The notes: generated from the letters alone by a model not told the origin. Positions 15,911 through 24,656 are shown, numbered from the stretch's first letter. The stretch is 30,586 bases of DNA from Rubrolithibacter sp043763625 (GCA_043763625.1 JAYULL010000151.1:1-30586); one strand, 5' to 3'. Numbers and translations are program-made.

Positions 15911-16980
15911 CTATTCTACACTTTCAGCCCAGGCGATAGCCTCACTTTTTTTATAAAAAATCTACTTGTTTTATTACCAACCATAATATCAATACTCCTT
16001 TGAGCCGACATTTGACTAAACGTGCTGGGCGAATAGATCCAGGAAAAGTATTTTAATCCGGCTTTTTCCATTGCCGAAAACCAAACTTCTCCGCCCCGGT
16101 CAACTGCTTCACTCCAATTACCGAGTACGTGCGTATTGTCATTCAGTACTTTTCTGCAATGAGTTTTTTTTAGCAGGCTCAAACTAATTAAGCAGCCTTT
16201 TTTAACTGATTCAAAGTTTTGAAATCCTTTCCGGTCAGCTTCAAGCTGATCCTTGTCCGGGTTGAAAATTATGTCGATATAGTTGCCGTGATAATAGGTT
16301 GCGCTATCTGTAGATAGGGTGTTAAGCCTTTGCTTGTTAGAAAGCGGCAATAGAAAATAAAAGTTTGAACCTTTCACCGGTTCACTTTCAAACCAAAAAC
16401 TTCCGTTATGGCTTTTTATAATTTCTGACGCGATATATAAGCCTAATCTAGTCCCTGATAGAGCATGCCGGTATTATCAATTCGATAAAAGCGTTGGAAA
16501 AGTCTGCTTAAGTTTTTACGTGCCGTTCCTATTCCGAAATCTTGAATAGAAACTACTAAGTTATTTTGACGAGTTTCAGATCTGACAATTACTTTATCAC
16601 CGCTCGGAGAATACTTTACCGCATTTGTTAAAAGTTATTGATAACCTGCTCAATTCTAAACTTGTCTCCTTTGAGGGTAACTTTTGCAGATTCTTCGACG
16701 ATAATTGATGGTAAGGAGCCGTATGTTGTACGCTTTCTACGCTGTCTTGTAAAACCTCGTCAACACTAAACGCTGTTAAATCATAGAGAAGTTTCCCGGC
16801 GTTAATTTTCGATACGTGAGCAAATCGGCGATCAGTCGTTCTAAGCGATTCAGACGTTCATTAGCTTTGGTAATAAAAGGAAAGAGCTGACTTTCGGGCT
16901 CAATATTTTTGGCCATAAGTTGTACAAATGCTTTTGCACTCGTTAACGGAGTTTTAAGTTCGTGACTTCCAAAGACCACT
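15911..16980 (-). pseudogene. Decayed histidine kinase joined to a STAS/SEC14-like module
   Basis: Read across frames on the minus strand, the region gives a HisKA H-box (SHELKTPLTSAKAFVQL near 16964), then SKINAGKLLYDLTAFSVDE, then KVTLKGDKFRIEQVINNF, then the HATPase N-box TNAVKYSPSGDKVIV, QDFGIG, and finally LGLYIASEIIKSHNGSFWF and KGSNFYFLLPL. Each block is in a different frame from the next or is cut by a stop (breaks near 16813, 16715, 16635 and 16460). The last frame runs on into a soluble module (YIDIIFNPDKDQLEADRKGF, VLNDNTHVLGNWSEAV, WIYSPSTFSQMSAQRSID) typical of STAS/SEC14-like proteins, whose own C-terminus is shifted near 15950 (restored: SEAIAWAESVE). The sensor N-terminus of the kinase is missing. 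The gene is dead as a kinase. Confidence 0.85.
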
Positions 16981-17565
16981 AAAAATTATAAATATATAGC
17001 AAAGGTTTTGACAATTAATTGCATTTATGCCGGTACCAAACTGCCCGGTGAACCCATATAAAAATCCGATTTATACCTAAAGAAAAAAGGTTATCCGTTT
17101 TGTAGAATAACCCTGTAATGTAGTAAGTGGAGAGATGCGTTGTTAACGTCGTTTGGTACAGCCTGTCTGCGGTGTACTCCTTAATATTTTAACATTCCCA
17201 ATAGTCACGATCGCGAAACACACAGCAGCAACTTGTGGTATCAAAAAGAAGATTTATTGCATTTTGTTCGTTGACGAAGGCGAGTATAAACGGAAATGGA
17301 TTCATGATTGATTTTTCAAAGTATAAACCTTGGTACGCCTACAGAATTTAAAAGTTACATCTGTTTTTAATTATATAGGATTTAATTTCGAAAAGATCCG
17401 AAACTTTTTGAACGGCTATCAACAGAAAGAACAGGCACTGTAAAAGAATTTTTCCGAAAACGTTCCGGTTTCGGTTTTACATCAATGATAACAGACGTTT
17501 ATTTGTAGGGATTGCAAGAGAGAAGATATGGTTAACCTTTCGGTTCTGCGCCTCAGTCAAAACGC
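16981..17565. other. 585-base stretch without an intact gene
   Basis: No intact gene, RNA gene or strong terminator is seen. Only short open frames exist; one on the minus strand near 17190-17306 begins MNPFPFILAFVNEQ and has about 38 codons, with no recognised family. A possible cold-shock-domain fragment is at 17434-17508. The stretch follows the broken end of the kinase pseudogene and is probably degraded DNA. Confidence 0.6.
17434..17508 (+). pseudogene. Possible cold-shock-domain gene fragment
   Basis: One frame reads GTVKEFFRKRSGFGF before drifting to a TAG. The order GTVK, FF, four residues, GFGF is that of the cold-shock RNA-binding motif (GTVKFFxxxxGFGFI), with one extra Glu. In another frame the next bases give FYINDNRRLFVG, loosely like the continuation IxDNGxDIFVH. 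No start or downstream domain is preserved. The match is short and could be chance. Confidence 0.35.
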
Positions 17566-18435
17566 TTAATCGCCGGGAATAAAAAGCTCTTCTAAAACTT
17601 TCCAGATAAAGCCCGGTTGAACTTGCCAAATACGTACATAGCCGTAAATTCTGTCCTCGCCATTTTTTGAAACTGTAGCGGTGCCGTAGGTATAAGCGAG
17701 TTCACCGCTGAAGGCACGGTCGGCAACGGAGGCTGCAGAATTAACTTTCACCTTATTTTTCCCCCAGAAATCGGTAACCGTTTTCTTCCCGATCATCGGC
17801 TCAACGCCGGGGAAAAGCAAACGTGTGTCATCTGCTAAAAATTCTTTACGGGCAATATCATTATCGGCCTTTAAAATGGTTGCATATAACTTATCCGAGC
17901 TTAACACAATATCCTCGCGTTGCTTCAATCTACTCTTGGAATGTTGTTGAATAAATCTTCCGGGATCAGCGTCGTCGAATACGCGTTTAGCTTCTACCTT
18001 TGGTTTTGAATGAGAAACTCCGGCATCTAAGGCAAGCTTCCATATTCCTTTCTCGTTCTTCTTCCAAACCGAAACATAAGTGCCGTAATTAACCGCTTCC
18101 GCCGTATCGTTCTTTTTGTAAGTATAGGGTCCGGTTGTAAAACCCCAGTCGCCGCTCTTAGAGATTTTGGCGTAAGCCGGTTCCCAAGCTAAAGCTCCGG
18201 AAAGAGAATCCGGGTGCCGACTATAGAAGTCAACAACCTTAACCGGCCCCTGGCGAAAAATTAATGTGTTCTTCGTGCTTACTTTTAAAAAAGCTTTTTT
18301 AATGCCTTGACTTTTTGCTAAAGCCGCAAAGTAGTTTTCAGCCGAAATCAGTTCGCCAACTTTATTCCGGTAGGTTTGCGAAAAGCCGGAAGTTTGAAGT
18401 ATCAAAAAAGCAGCGCAGGCTATTATTTTACGCAT
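17566..18435 (-). CDS. Secreted protein with two NTF2-like (DUF4440/SnoaL-type) domains
   Basis: A signal peptide (MRKIIACAAFLILQTSGFSQ) is followed by two related NTF2-like domains. Domain 1 (about 25-150) ends VSVWKKNEKGIWKLALDAG, and domain 2 (about 165-289) ends YVRIWQVQPGFIWKVLEEL. Both have the pattern of a helix-rich start, a G-D/E-x-A/W-G/Y strand (GDWGFTTGPYTY and GELAYTYGTATV) and a closing W-K strand. NTF2-like folds bind small ligands or act as simple enzymes; the role of this one is unknown. The 289-residue length fits a tandem duplication. It lies 60 bases after cysS in the same direction and may end the mutL-cysS operon. Confidence 0.8.
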   Translation of the reverse strand: MRKIIACAAFLILQTSGFSQTYRNKVGELISAENYFAALAKSQGIKKAFLKVSTKNTLIFRQGPVKVVDFYSRHPDSLSGALAWEPAYAKISKSGDWGFTTGPYTYKKNDTAEAVNYGTYVSVWKKNEKGIWKLALDAGVSHSKPKVEAKRVFDDADPGRFIQQHSKSRLKQREDIVLSSDKLYATILKADNDIARKEFLADDTRLLFPGVEPMIGKKTVTDFWGKNKVKVNSAASVADRAFSGELAYTYGTATVSKNGEDRIYGYVRIWQVQPGFIWKVLEELFIPGD

Positions 18436-18495
18436 GATTAAAAAAGGTAATGTTTACCTGAACGCTTTGAGTGAATAAAGGTTTGAATGAAAAGT

Positions 18496-19962
18496 TTAAA
18501 TTCTGCTCCAAATAGTGCCGTCTTTGCTGTCTTTTAGCTGAATGCCCAGTTCTTGCAAGCCCATGCGTATTTTGTCGGAAGTTGCAAAATCTCTGTTTGC
18601 CCTGGCTTCTAATCGCAAGTTTATAATAAAATCTATCAATTGTCCCGCATCGTCATTTTGTGATACTTCTTCCTTGAGGCCGAAAATATCAAATACAAAA
18701 GTTTGTATTAAAGACTTTAATTCTTCCAAATCTGTTGAACTTAAAGCAGTTTTTTTGTCGTAGGCGCTATTAATAATTCTTGCCGCTTCAAAAAGCTCTG
18801 CAATAGCAATCGGACTGTTGAAATCATCGTTCATTGCTTCATTACATTTTTTAACAATGCCGGCGATGTCGATTTCTCCACCGGTTTTTTCGGCGGGAGT
18901 AATTTTTTCTAAGAGCGAATATGCATTCATTAATCGCTTAAACCCTTTTTCTGATGCTTCCAGCGCTTCGTTAGAAAAATCGAGCGTGCTGCGATAATGC
19001 GCCTGTAACATAAAGAATCGAACTGTCATCGGCGAAAATCCTTTACTAAGCAAAGGGTGATTGCCGGAAAATAGTTCGTGCGGTAAAAAGCCGTTTCCGG
19101 CAGATTTGGACATCCGAGTCCCGTTAACCGTAAGCATATTCGTATGCATCCAATATTTTACAGGTTGAGTATGTGTGCAGGCTTGCGATTGGGCAATTTC
19201 ATTGGTATGGTGGGTGGCTGCTAAATCCATTCCGCCTCCGTGAATATCAAAACTTTCTCCCAAGTATTTTGAACTCATAGCAGAACACTCGATGTGCCAG
19301 CCGGGAAAACCCCAACCCCAGGGCGAGGGCCAACGCATAATATGTTCGGGTTTAGCTTGGATCCAAAGGGCAAAATCTAGGCGGCCTCGTTTTTCGTCTT
19401 GTCCGCCAAGTTCACGAGTATTGGCCAAAAGCTCGTCCATTTGCCGGTTAGTAAGTATAGTATAGTTATTTTGCCCGCTGTATTTTTCTACGTCAAAGTA
19501 AACGGTGCCGTTAACCTCATAAGCAAACCCGTTTTTAATAATTTCTTTAACCATTTCGATCTGCTCGGCAATATGCCCGGTGGCCGTAGGCTCAATGTTA
19601 GGCGGCAGCGTATTGAAAAGGTTCATTACTTCATGAAACCCTAACGTGTAGCGCTGAACTATTTCCATCGGTTCCAATTGTTCTAACCTAGCTTTTTTTG
19701 AAAACTTATCGTCACCCTCGTCGCGGTCGCCTTCCAGATGCCCTGCATCGGTTATGTTTCTTACATAGCGTACTTTATATCCGAGGTAAAGCAAGTAACG
19801 GTATATTAAATCAAAAGAGACAAATGTGCGGCAATTGCCCAGATGTACATCGCTGTAAACAGTAGGTCCGCACACGTACATACCCACAAATGGCGGATTG
19901 ATCGGTTCAAAAAGTTCTTTTTTTCGAGTTAGTGTATTGTATATAAGTAAAGTGTTATTCAT
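18496..19962 (-). CDS. cysS: Cysteinyl-tRNA synthetase
   Basis: This class I synthetase charges tRNA-Cys in the cytoplasm. The ATP-binding HIGH motif appears as HLGN (40-43, in SDVHLGNCRTF) and the KMSKS loop as RMSKS (283-287). The zinc ligands that select cysteine are visible at C31, C226, H251 and E255. Residues from about 340 form the helical tRNA-binding part, ending DSKDGTIWSRI. The length of 488 residues is normal. HLGN in place of HIGH is a conservative change that I believe is frequent in Bacteroidota. The ATG start is supported by the family opening (LLIYNTLTRKKELFEP). It is probably co-transcribed with the EEP gene 45 bases upstream. Confidence 0.97.
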   Translation of the reverse strand: MNNTLLIYNTLTRKKELFEPINPPFVGMYVCGPTVYSDVHLGNCRTFVSFDLIYRYLLYLGYKVRYVRNITDAGHLEGDRDEGDDKFSKKARLEQLEPMEIVQRYTLGFHEVMNLFNTLPPNIEPTATGHIAEQIEMVKEIIKNGFAYEVNGTVYFDVEKYSGQNNYTILTNRQMDELLANTRELGGQDEKRGRLDFALWIQAKPEHIMRWPSPWGWGFPGWHIECSAMSSKYLGESFDIHGGGMDLAATHHTNEIAQSQACTHTQPVKYWMHTNMLTVNGTRMSKSAGNGFLPHELFSGNHPLLSKGFSPMTVRFFMLQAHYRSTLDFSNEALEASEKGFKRLMNAYSLLEKITPAEKTGGEIDIAGIVKKCNEAMNDDFNSPIAIAELFEAARIINSAYDKKTALSSTDLEELKSLIQTFVFDIFGLKEEVSQNDDAGQLIDFIINLRLEARANRDFATSDKIRMGLQELGIQLKDSKDGTIWSRI

Positions 19963-20007
19963 ATTGTAAACATAATAAATAGGTTGAAGATCCTTTTAGG
20001 ATTAAAC

Positions 20008-21135
20008 TTACCGGATTTTTAGTTCTAAATCACTGCGAACGGCGTAATGGTCGGATATTTTTTTATCGATTATACGATAACTTTTAACATCAAAGTTTCG
20101 GCTTGTTAAAATATAATCTATTTGAAAGTTGGGAAAGTCACCGTTATAAGTTATGCCAAATCCGCTTCCTTTTTCGCGGAAGGCATTCTTTAAATTTTTT
20201 GATAAAGTATTAACGGCAAACGAAGTTGGGGTGTCGTTAAAGTCGCCGGCGATGACAAGTGGAATTTTGCAAGAATCCGCATGCCTCTTCAGTATTGCGG
20301 CCTGTTCGCTGCGACGAATAAAAGCATGTTTTAAACGGCTGCCGATTCTCCGCGGAGATTGTACGTCTTTAATATCTTTGGTAACTTCTTTCAAATATTG
20401 GTAATCTTCGGGTTGGAAAGCTATCGATTGTAAGTGTATATTATAAACTCTTAACGTGTTTTTGCCGGTTTGTATGTCAGCAAACATCGCTTCGTTACCT
20501 CGAATTGTGTTTGGAAAAATAAGGCTTCCGCGGTTTTTTATCGGGAATTTAGAAAATATAGCCAGTCCTTGAGCTTCATATCCGTTGTCTACAGACGGTT
20601 CGAAATAATAATGGCCGGTTTGCAAAATGTCTTTCAGCGACTTTATTGTATTAAATTCTCCCTTGACACGCGTCATAAATTCCTGCACACAAATTACGTC
20701 CGGCTGCTCTTGTTTTATAATGTTAAGCATTTCATCTTTTATGAGCTTATCTGTGTGGTAATCAAATTTTTTAAAGTAGTGCACATTGTAAGTCATTACT
20801 CGAATGAAGCTTTGCGACGATTTAGGGACCCCGATAGCCGCCGATTCGCGAAACCCTATAGCATTAAGAACAAGATTATAACCTAATAATATTGCTATTG
20901 CCGAGATACTCGCAAGTACGGGTGTTTTGAAAATCCAAAAAAGGATAAAAATACAGTTTGCCAAAAGCAGCCAAGGATAAGCTAAGCCGAAAAAAGAAAT
21001 CGGCCAGAAGTAAGAAGGATCTATAAATCCGGCAAGGTAACTGAGCAATAACGATACGGCGGCTACGAAGTTGAAAACCGGCATTGCTTTAAATAAAAAG
21101 CTTTTTTTAGGTTTCTTAGCGGGCCGTTTTTTCAT
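20008..21135 (-). CDS. Membrane-anchored endonuclease/exonuclease/phosphatase (EEP) family protein
   Basis: A very basic N-terminus (KKRPAKKPKK) is followed by three hydrophobic segments (about 17-38, 43-68 and 72-95), which would place the catalytic domain (110-375) outside the cytoplasm. The EEP active-site set is present: N117 in MTYNVHYF, E152 in CVQEF, D298 and N300 in GDFND, and D362-H363 in SDHYAV, with QIDYILTS before it. The superfamily cleaves phosphodiesters in nucleic acids, inositol phosphates or sphingomyelin; the substrate here is unknown, and a periplasmic site makes DNA repair unlikely. This arrangement behind the rhomboid pair seems conserved in Sphingobacteriales as I recall it. 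The length of 375 residues is usual. Confidence 0.85.
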   Translation of the reverse strand: MKKRPAKKPKKSFLFKAMPVFNFVAAVSLLLSYLAGFIDPSYFWPISFFGLAYPWLLLANCIFILFWIFKTPVLASISAIAILLGYNLVLNAIGFRESAAIGVPKSSQSFIRVMTYNVHYFKKFDYHTDKLIKDEMLNIIKQEQPDVICVQEFMTRVKGEFNTIKSLKDILQTGHYYFEPSVDNGYEAQGLAIFSKFPIKNRGSLIFPNTIRGNEAMFADIQTGKNTLRVYNIHLQSIAFQPEDYQYLKEVTKDIKDVQSPRRIGSRLKHAFIRRSEQAAILKRHADSCKIPLVIAGDFNDTPTSFAVNTLSKNLKNAFREKGSGFGITYNGDFPNFQIDYILTSRNFDVKSYRIIDKKISDHYAVRSDLELKIR

Positions 21136-21216
21136 CGAATAAGTAGTTTTTTAATGGCGATCCTCAAACCCTTCGATGGGCATAACGATCTTTTATAGCA
21201 GCAATAGTTGGAATTT

Positions 21217-22077
21217 TCATTGCTTATTACTTGCCTTAAACAGTTGCTCTTTTTCTTGTTTGGATAAACTTTCGTATCCTGATTTCGAAATCTTATCTAA
21301 AATCCCGTCTATCACATCTTGATCCGGCAAGGCAGCGCTTGTGTTCGGTTTTGTTCTTCTTTCGGGCCTTATAACTTTCATCCTTGTTCGCTTTTTGAAG
21401 ATTTTGCTCCAATCGTTGCCGGCCTGAAGCTGTTTGATGTAAACAAATCCTAAAAGAGCACCGCCTAAATGCGAAATGCTACCACCCGGATTGCTTAAGC
21501 CGATACTTAAAAAATCCAGTAAGGCAAATGCTAAGGCAAGATATTTAAGTTTTACCGGCCCTATTAATAAGAGATTGATTGAAAACTCGGGAACTAAGGT
21601 CGCCGCAGCAAAAACTATTGCACTTACACTTGCCGAGGCGCCGATGAGCGTGGCAAACGGAATGTTATCGCGAAAAGCCGGAAACGTATGATATGCAGCT
21701 ATAAAAAATAATGCGCCCGCCAGGCCCCCGGCTAAGTACAAGAAAGTAAACTGCTTGTTTGTGGTAAAATCTTCTAGTATCCGCCCAAACCAATAAAAGG
21801 TTAACATGTTGAACAGTAGATGAAAAAAATCTACTTGACTGAACATGTAAGTAAACGGGGTATAAAACTTATAGGCTAAAGCAGGCAACGAAGCCGGAAC
21901 TGAAAGTAAGTTGGCACTGAGTTCTGTTAAAACAACGCTTCGCGTAAACAGAAATTCGAATACTCGCATTATTCCCAAAACGAGAAATACTACAATATTG
22001 ATTCCTATAAACAAGTTCAATCGGCTTCCCGAGTGTACCATTTTATACCAAAGTTCTTTAAAAACAGAATTGTTCAT
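21217..22077 (-). CDS. Rhomboid-family intramembrane serine protease with C-terminal tail
   Basis: The frame opens at 22107, but the ATG at 22077 overlaps the stop of the upstream rhomboid as ATGA and starts a sensible N-terminus (MNNSVFKELWYKM), so it is preferred and gives 286 residues. Numbered from there, the conserved HLLFNM is at 86-91, the catalytic serine S148 is in GASAS (146-150), and the catalytic histidine H203 is in ISHLGGALLGF. Six hydrophobic segments are visible. The last 65 residues are soluble: a basic hinge (KKRTRMKVIRPERRTK) and a helical tail DVIDGILDKISKSGYESLSKQEKEQLF, a short domain often found at the end of Bacteroidota rhomboids. The substrate is unknown. Confidence 0.9.
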   Translation of the reverse strand: MNNSVFKELWYKMVHSGSRLNLFIGINIVVFLVLGIMRVFEFLFTRSVVLTELSANLLSVPASLPALAYKFYTPFTYMFSQVDFFHLLFNMLTFYWFGRILEDFTTNKQFTFLYLAGGLAGALFFIAAYHTFPAFRDNIPFATLIGASASVSAIVFAAATLVPEFSINLLLIGPVKLKYLALAFALLDFLSIGLSNPGGSISHLGGALLGFVYIKQLQAGNDWSKIFKKRTRMKVIRPERRTKPNTSAALPDQDVIDGILDKISKSGYESLSKQEKEQLFKASNKQ

Positions 22078-22781
22078 ATAAATCCTCCCGGCCGACGTAT
22101 GCCCCAAAGCTTTATTAAAATGAAACCGAAAAGTGCGCCGCCCAAATGGGCAAAATGCGCAATCGAATCTCCTGAAAACTGGGCCACGCCTAAAAATAAT
22201 TCTAAAACAATGTATATTGGAATAAGGTATTTGGCTTTTATCGGAACCGGCACAAACATTATCATAAGCTCTACATCCGGAAACAACATGCCGAATGCTA
22301 TTAGTAAGCCGAAAATTGCGCCTGATGCACCTAACATGGGGGCATAATATATTTCAGCTAAAGTTTGCCTTGCTTGCTCATCAACAGGAGGAATATTAGC
22401 AACGTTTAAATTTAAAGTTCCCGCTATGTTGTAAACCTCAATGGCCTGAACAAACATTTGAAGTGCCAATGCGCCTAAACCGGTAAGCAAATAGTAATTC
22501 AAAAAGCGCTTTGATCCAAATAGATACTCTATTGTTGAGCCGAAAGTGAATAACGCAAACATGTTGAAGAAAATATGCGCCAGGCCGCCGTGCATAAACA
22601 TGTAGGTAACAACCTGCCATATCCTAAAACGAGGTGAATCGAAATAATAAACCCCGAGCCATTCTACCAAAGGTGATGAATTGCCTTTTTCGAACATCAA
22701 AGTTGCTATAAAAAATATAACATTTATGATCAGCAGATTTTTTACAACCGGAGGTATATTAGGTAAAGGGGAAGTCGTCAT
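22074..22781 (-). CDS. Rhomboid-family intramembrane serine protease
   Basis: Rhomboids cut transmembrane helices within the membrane. Six hydrophobic segments are visible, with the signature HIFFNMFALFTFG (69-81), the catalytic serine S153 in LGASGAIFG, and the catalytic histidine H212 in AHFAHLGGALFGF. The length of 235 residues is that of a basic six-helix rhomboid without extra domains. It starts 18 bases after mutL and overlaps the second rhomboid by 4 bases, so all three are probably translated from one message. The two rhomboids differ clearly in sequence and look like an old duplication. The substrate is unknown. Confidence 0.93.
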   Translation of the reverse strand: MTTSPLPNIPPVVKNLLIINVIFFIATLMFEKGNSSPLVEWLGVYYFDSPRFRIWQVVTYMFMHGGLAHIFFNMFALFTFGSTIEYLFGSKRFLNYYLLTGLGALALQMFVQAIEVYNIAGTLNLNVANIPPVDEQARQTLAEIYYAPMLGASGAIFGLLIAFGMLFPDVELMIMFVPVPIKAKYLIPIYIVLELFLGVAQFSGDSIAHFAHLGGALFGFILIKLWGIRRPGGFI

Positions 22782-22799
22782 GTTTTGCAGCTTTCGCTC

Positions 22800-24656
22800 T
22801 TATTTTTCAAATTTTTGTAAAAGTTCTTCTAATGTAAAAGTAATGATAAGAGGCTTGCCGGAGACTGAAGTGTTGGGGGTTCTGCAGGCAAATAAGCGGT
22901 CTATCAAATTATTCATTTCTTCTTGCGATAAGCTTGTTCCGGGTTTAAGAGCGGCGTTTCGAGCTAAGGTCCTCGCCAAATTATCACGTTTATCAAGCTT
23001 TAAAAATGTAAAATTGTTCTTAAAACCTTCAATTAATTGTTCAAGCATTTCGGCCTCATTAATATTTAAACCTACATCTGCCGGAATTCCTTCTACTATC
23101 AGCGTATTTTTCCCGAACTCGCGAATCTGAAACCCGAGAGCTTGAATATCAGGCAAAAGTTCTTTCGCCAGTTCAAAATCAGCCGCATTTAAAGTGACGG
23201 TTTGAGGAAACAAGCTTTGCTGACAAGCTCCCTGCCGGTTTTCTAGCTGCAGTAAAAATCGTTCGTAAAGAATACGCTCGTGTGCGGCTTGCTGATCAAT
23301 CAGAATCAAGCCTGACTTGATTTGCGAAATAATAAAACGGTTGTGGATTTGAAAAATTTGCTGACCTCGAAGTTTTTCGGGGCCTTCTTCCGGGCCGGCC
23401 GAATGCAATTCGAATTGTTCCGGTTTCTCAGTTGCTGTTTCCGTGATTTCGTAAAGCGAGCCCCAGTTCTTGGTATTGTGCGCTGCTCTTTCGTTGATGA
23501 AAGTTCGTAAAAAGGGAATCTCTCGTTCTGAAGTTTTTGTTTCGGATTTAAAAGGATTAAAATCGGGATTAAAATTAATATGCGGTGGCACGATATCCTC
23601 GTGTGCTTTCGGCGTTATCATATTACTGAAAGCAGTTTCCTGATTAAAATCTAGAGTGGGGGAGATATTATATCGGCCCAAAGAACGTTTCACCGCAGAG
23701 CGGATAATGGCATAAAGCGCTTTCTCGTCTTGGTATTTAATCTCTGTTTTTGTAGGATGAACGTTAATATCAATCTTAGCAGGATCAATTTCAATAAACA
23801 AAACATACAATGGGTAGCTGTCGGCAGGCAGTACTTCCTCATACGCAATCAATACTGCATGATTAAGGTAGGGATCTTTAATAAAACGCTTGTTTACAAA
23901 AAAGAACTGTTCGCCCCGGGTTTTCTTGGCAAATTCCGGCTTGCCGATATACCCTTTCAGGTTAATAATGGTAGTCTCTTCTTCAACCGGAACAAGTTTT
24001 TGATTGTAGGTATTTCCAAACAGGTGAATAACACGCTGTTTTAAACTGCCCCCCGGTAAATGAAAAACTTCGACGCCGTCGTGGTGCAGAGTAAAAAATA
24101 TTTCAGGGTGAGCTAAGGCGACGCGTTGAAACTCGTCAATGATATGCCGCATCTCAACCGAGTTTCCTTTTAAAAAATTTCGCCTTGCCGGAGTATTATA
24201 AAAAAGATTTTTAACGCAGATACTTGTTCCGGTAGTGCAGGAAACAGGTTCTTGTTTGGTAACTTCCGATCCTTCTATCGAGATGCAAGTGCCCAGTTCA
24301 TCTTCGTGCCGTCGGGTTTTTAATTCAACTTGCGATATTGCAGCTATTGAAGCCATAGCCTCGCCGCGAAAGCCCATGGTGCGAATGGCAAAGAGGTCGT
24401 CAGCTTTTCTGATTTTAGAAGTTGCGTGCCTCTCGAAGCACATTCTGGCATCTGTAACCGTCATTCCGCAGCCGTTATCCATTACTTGAATCAGGGATTT
24501 TCCGGCATCTTTAACAATCAACAGGATTTTATCCGCACCGGCATCAATCGCATTTTCTATTAGTTCTTTTACTGCCGAAGCCGGTCTTTGAACTACTTCT
24601 CCTGCTGCAATTTGGTTGGCAACCGAGTCGGGTAAAAGGTGGATAATATCAGACAT
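22800..24656 (-). CDS. mutL: DNA mismatch repair protein MutL
   Basis: MutL couples MutS mismatch recognition to strand removal. The frame opens at 24698, but the ATG at 24656 gives the family N-terminus (MSDIIHLLPDSVANQIAAGE), so 618 residues is preferred. The GHKL ATPase motifs are clear: ELIENAIDAGA (31-41), DNGCGM (60-65) and GFRGEA (95-100). After a long linker (about 340-420) the C-terminal dimer domain starts near GQQIFQIHNRFIISQ. It contains IDQQAAHERILYER, close to the endonuclease motif DQHAxxExxxxE but with Gln for His. The usual CPHGRP near the end reads CRTPNTSVSGKP, so nicking activity is uncertain. It heads the operon with the two rhomboids. Confidence 0.96.
   Translation of the reverse strand: MSDIIHLLPDSVANQIAAGEVVQRPASAVKELIENAIDAGADKILLIVKDAGKSLIQVMDNGCGMTVTDARMCFERHATSKIRKADDLFAIRTMGFRGEAMASIAAISQVELKTRRHEDELGTCISIEGSEVTKQEPVSCTTGTSICVKNLFYNTPARRNFLKGNSVEMRHIIDEFQRVALAHPEIFFTLHHDGVEVFHLPGGSLKQRVIHLFGNTYNQKLVPVEEETTIINLKGYIGKPEFAKKTRGEQFFFVNKRFIKDPYLNHAVLIAYEEVLPADSYPLYVLFIEIDPAKIDINVHPTKTEIKYQDEKALYAIIRSAVKRSLGRYNISPTLDFNQETAFSNMITPKAHEDIVPPHINFNPDFNPFKSETKTSEREIPFLRTFINERAAHNTKNWGSLYEITETATEKPEQFELHSAGPEEGPEKLRGQQIFQIHNRFIISQIKSGLILIDQQAAHERILYERFLLQLENRQGACQQSLFPQTVTLNAADFELAKELLPDIQALGFQIREFGKNTLIVEGIPADVGLNINEAEMLEQLIEGFKNNFTFLKLDKRDNLARTLARNAALKPGTSLSQEEMNNLIDRLFACRTPNTSVSGKPLIITFTLEELLQKFEK

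Noticed and set aside
15916..16377. Open frame of 153 codons as an intact new gene
   Set aside because: It begins within the tail of a broken kinase (GSNFYFLLPL) and ends in a frameshifted C-terminus, so it is part of the pseudogene.
16776..16979. Open frame of 67 codons as a small histidine kinase
   Set aside because: It holds only the H-box helix pair, with no ATPase domain in frame; the rest of the kinase is found in other frames downstream.
17190..17306. Short minus-strand frame beginning MNPFPFILAFVNEQ
   Set aside because: Only about 38 codons, no recognised family, no promoter or conserved context, so it is not listed as a gene.
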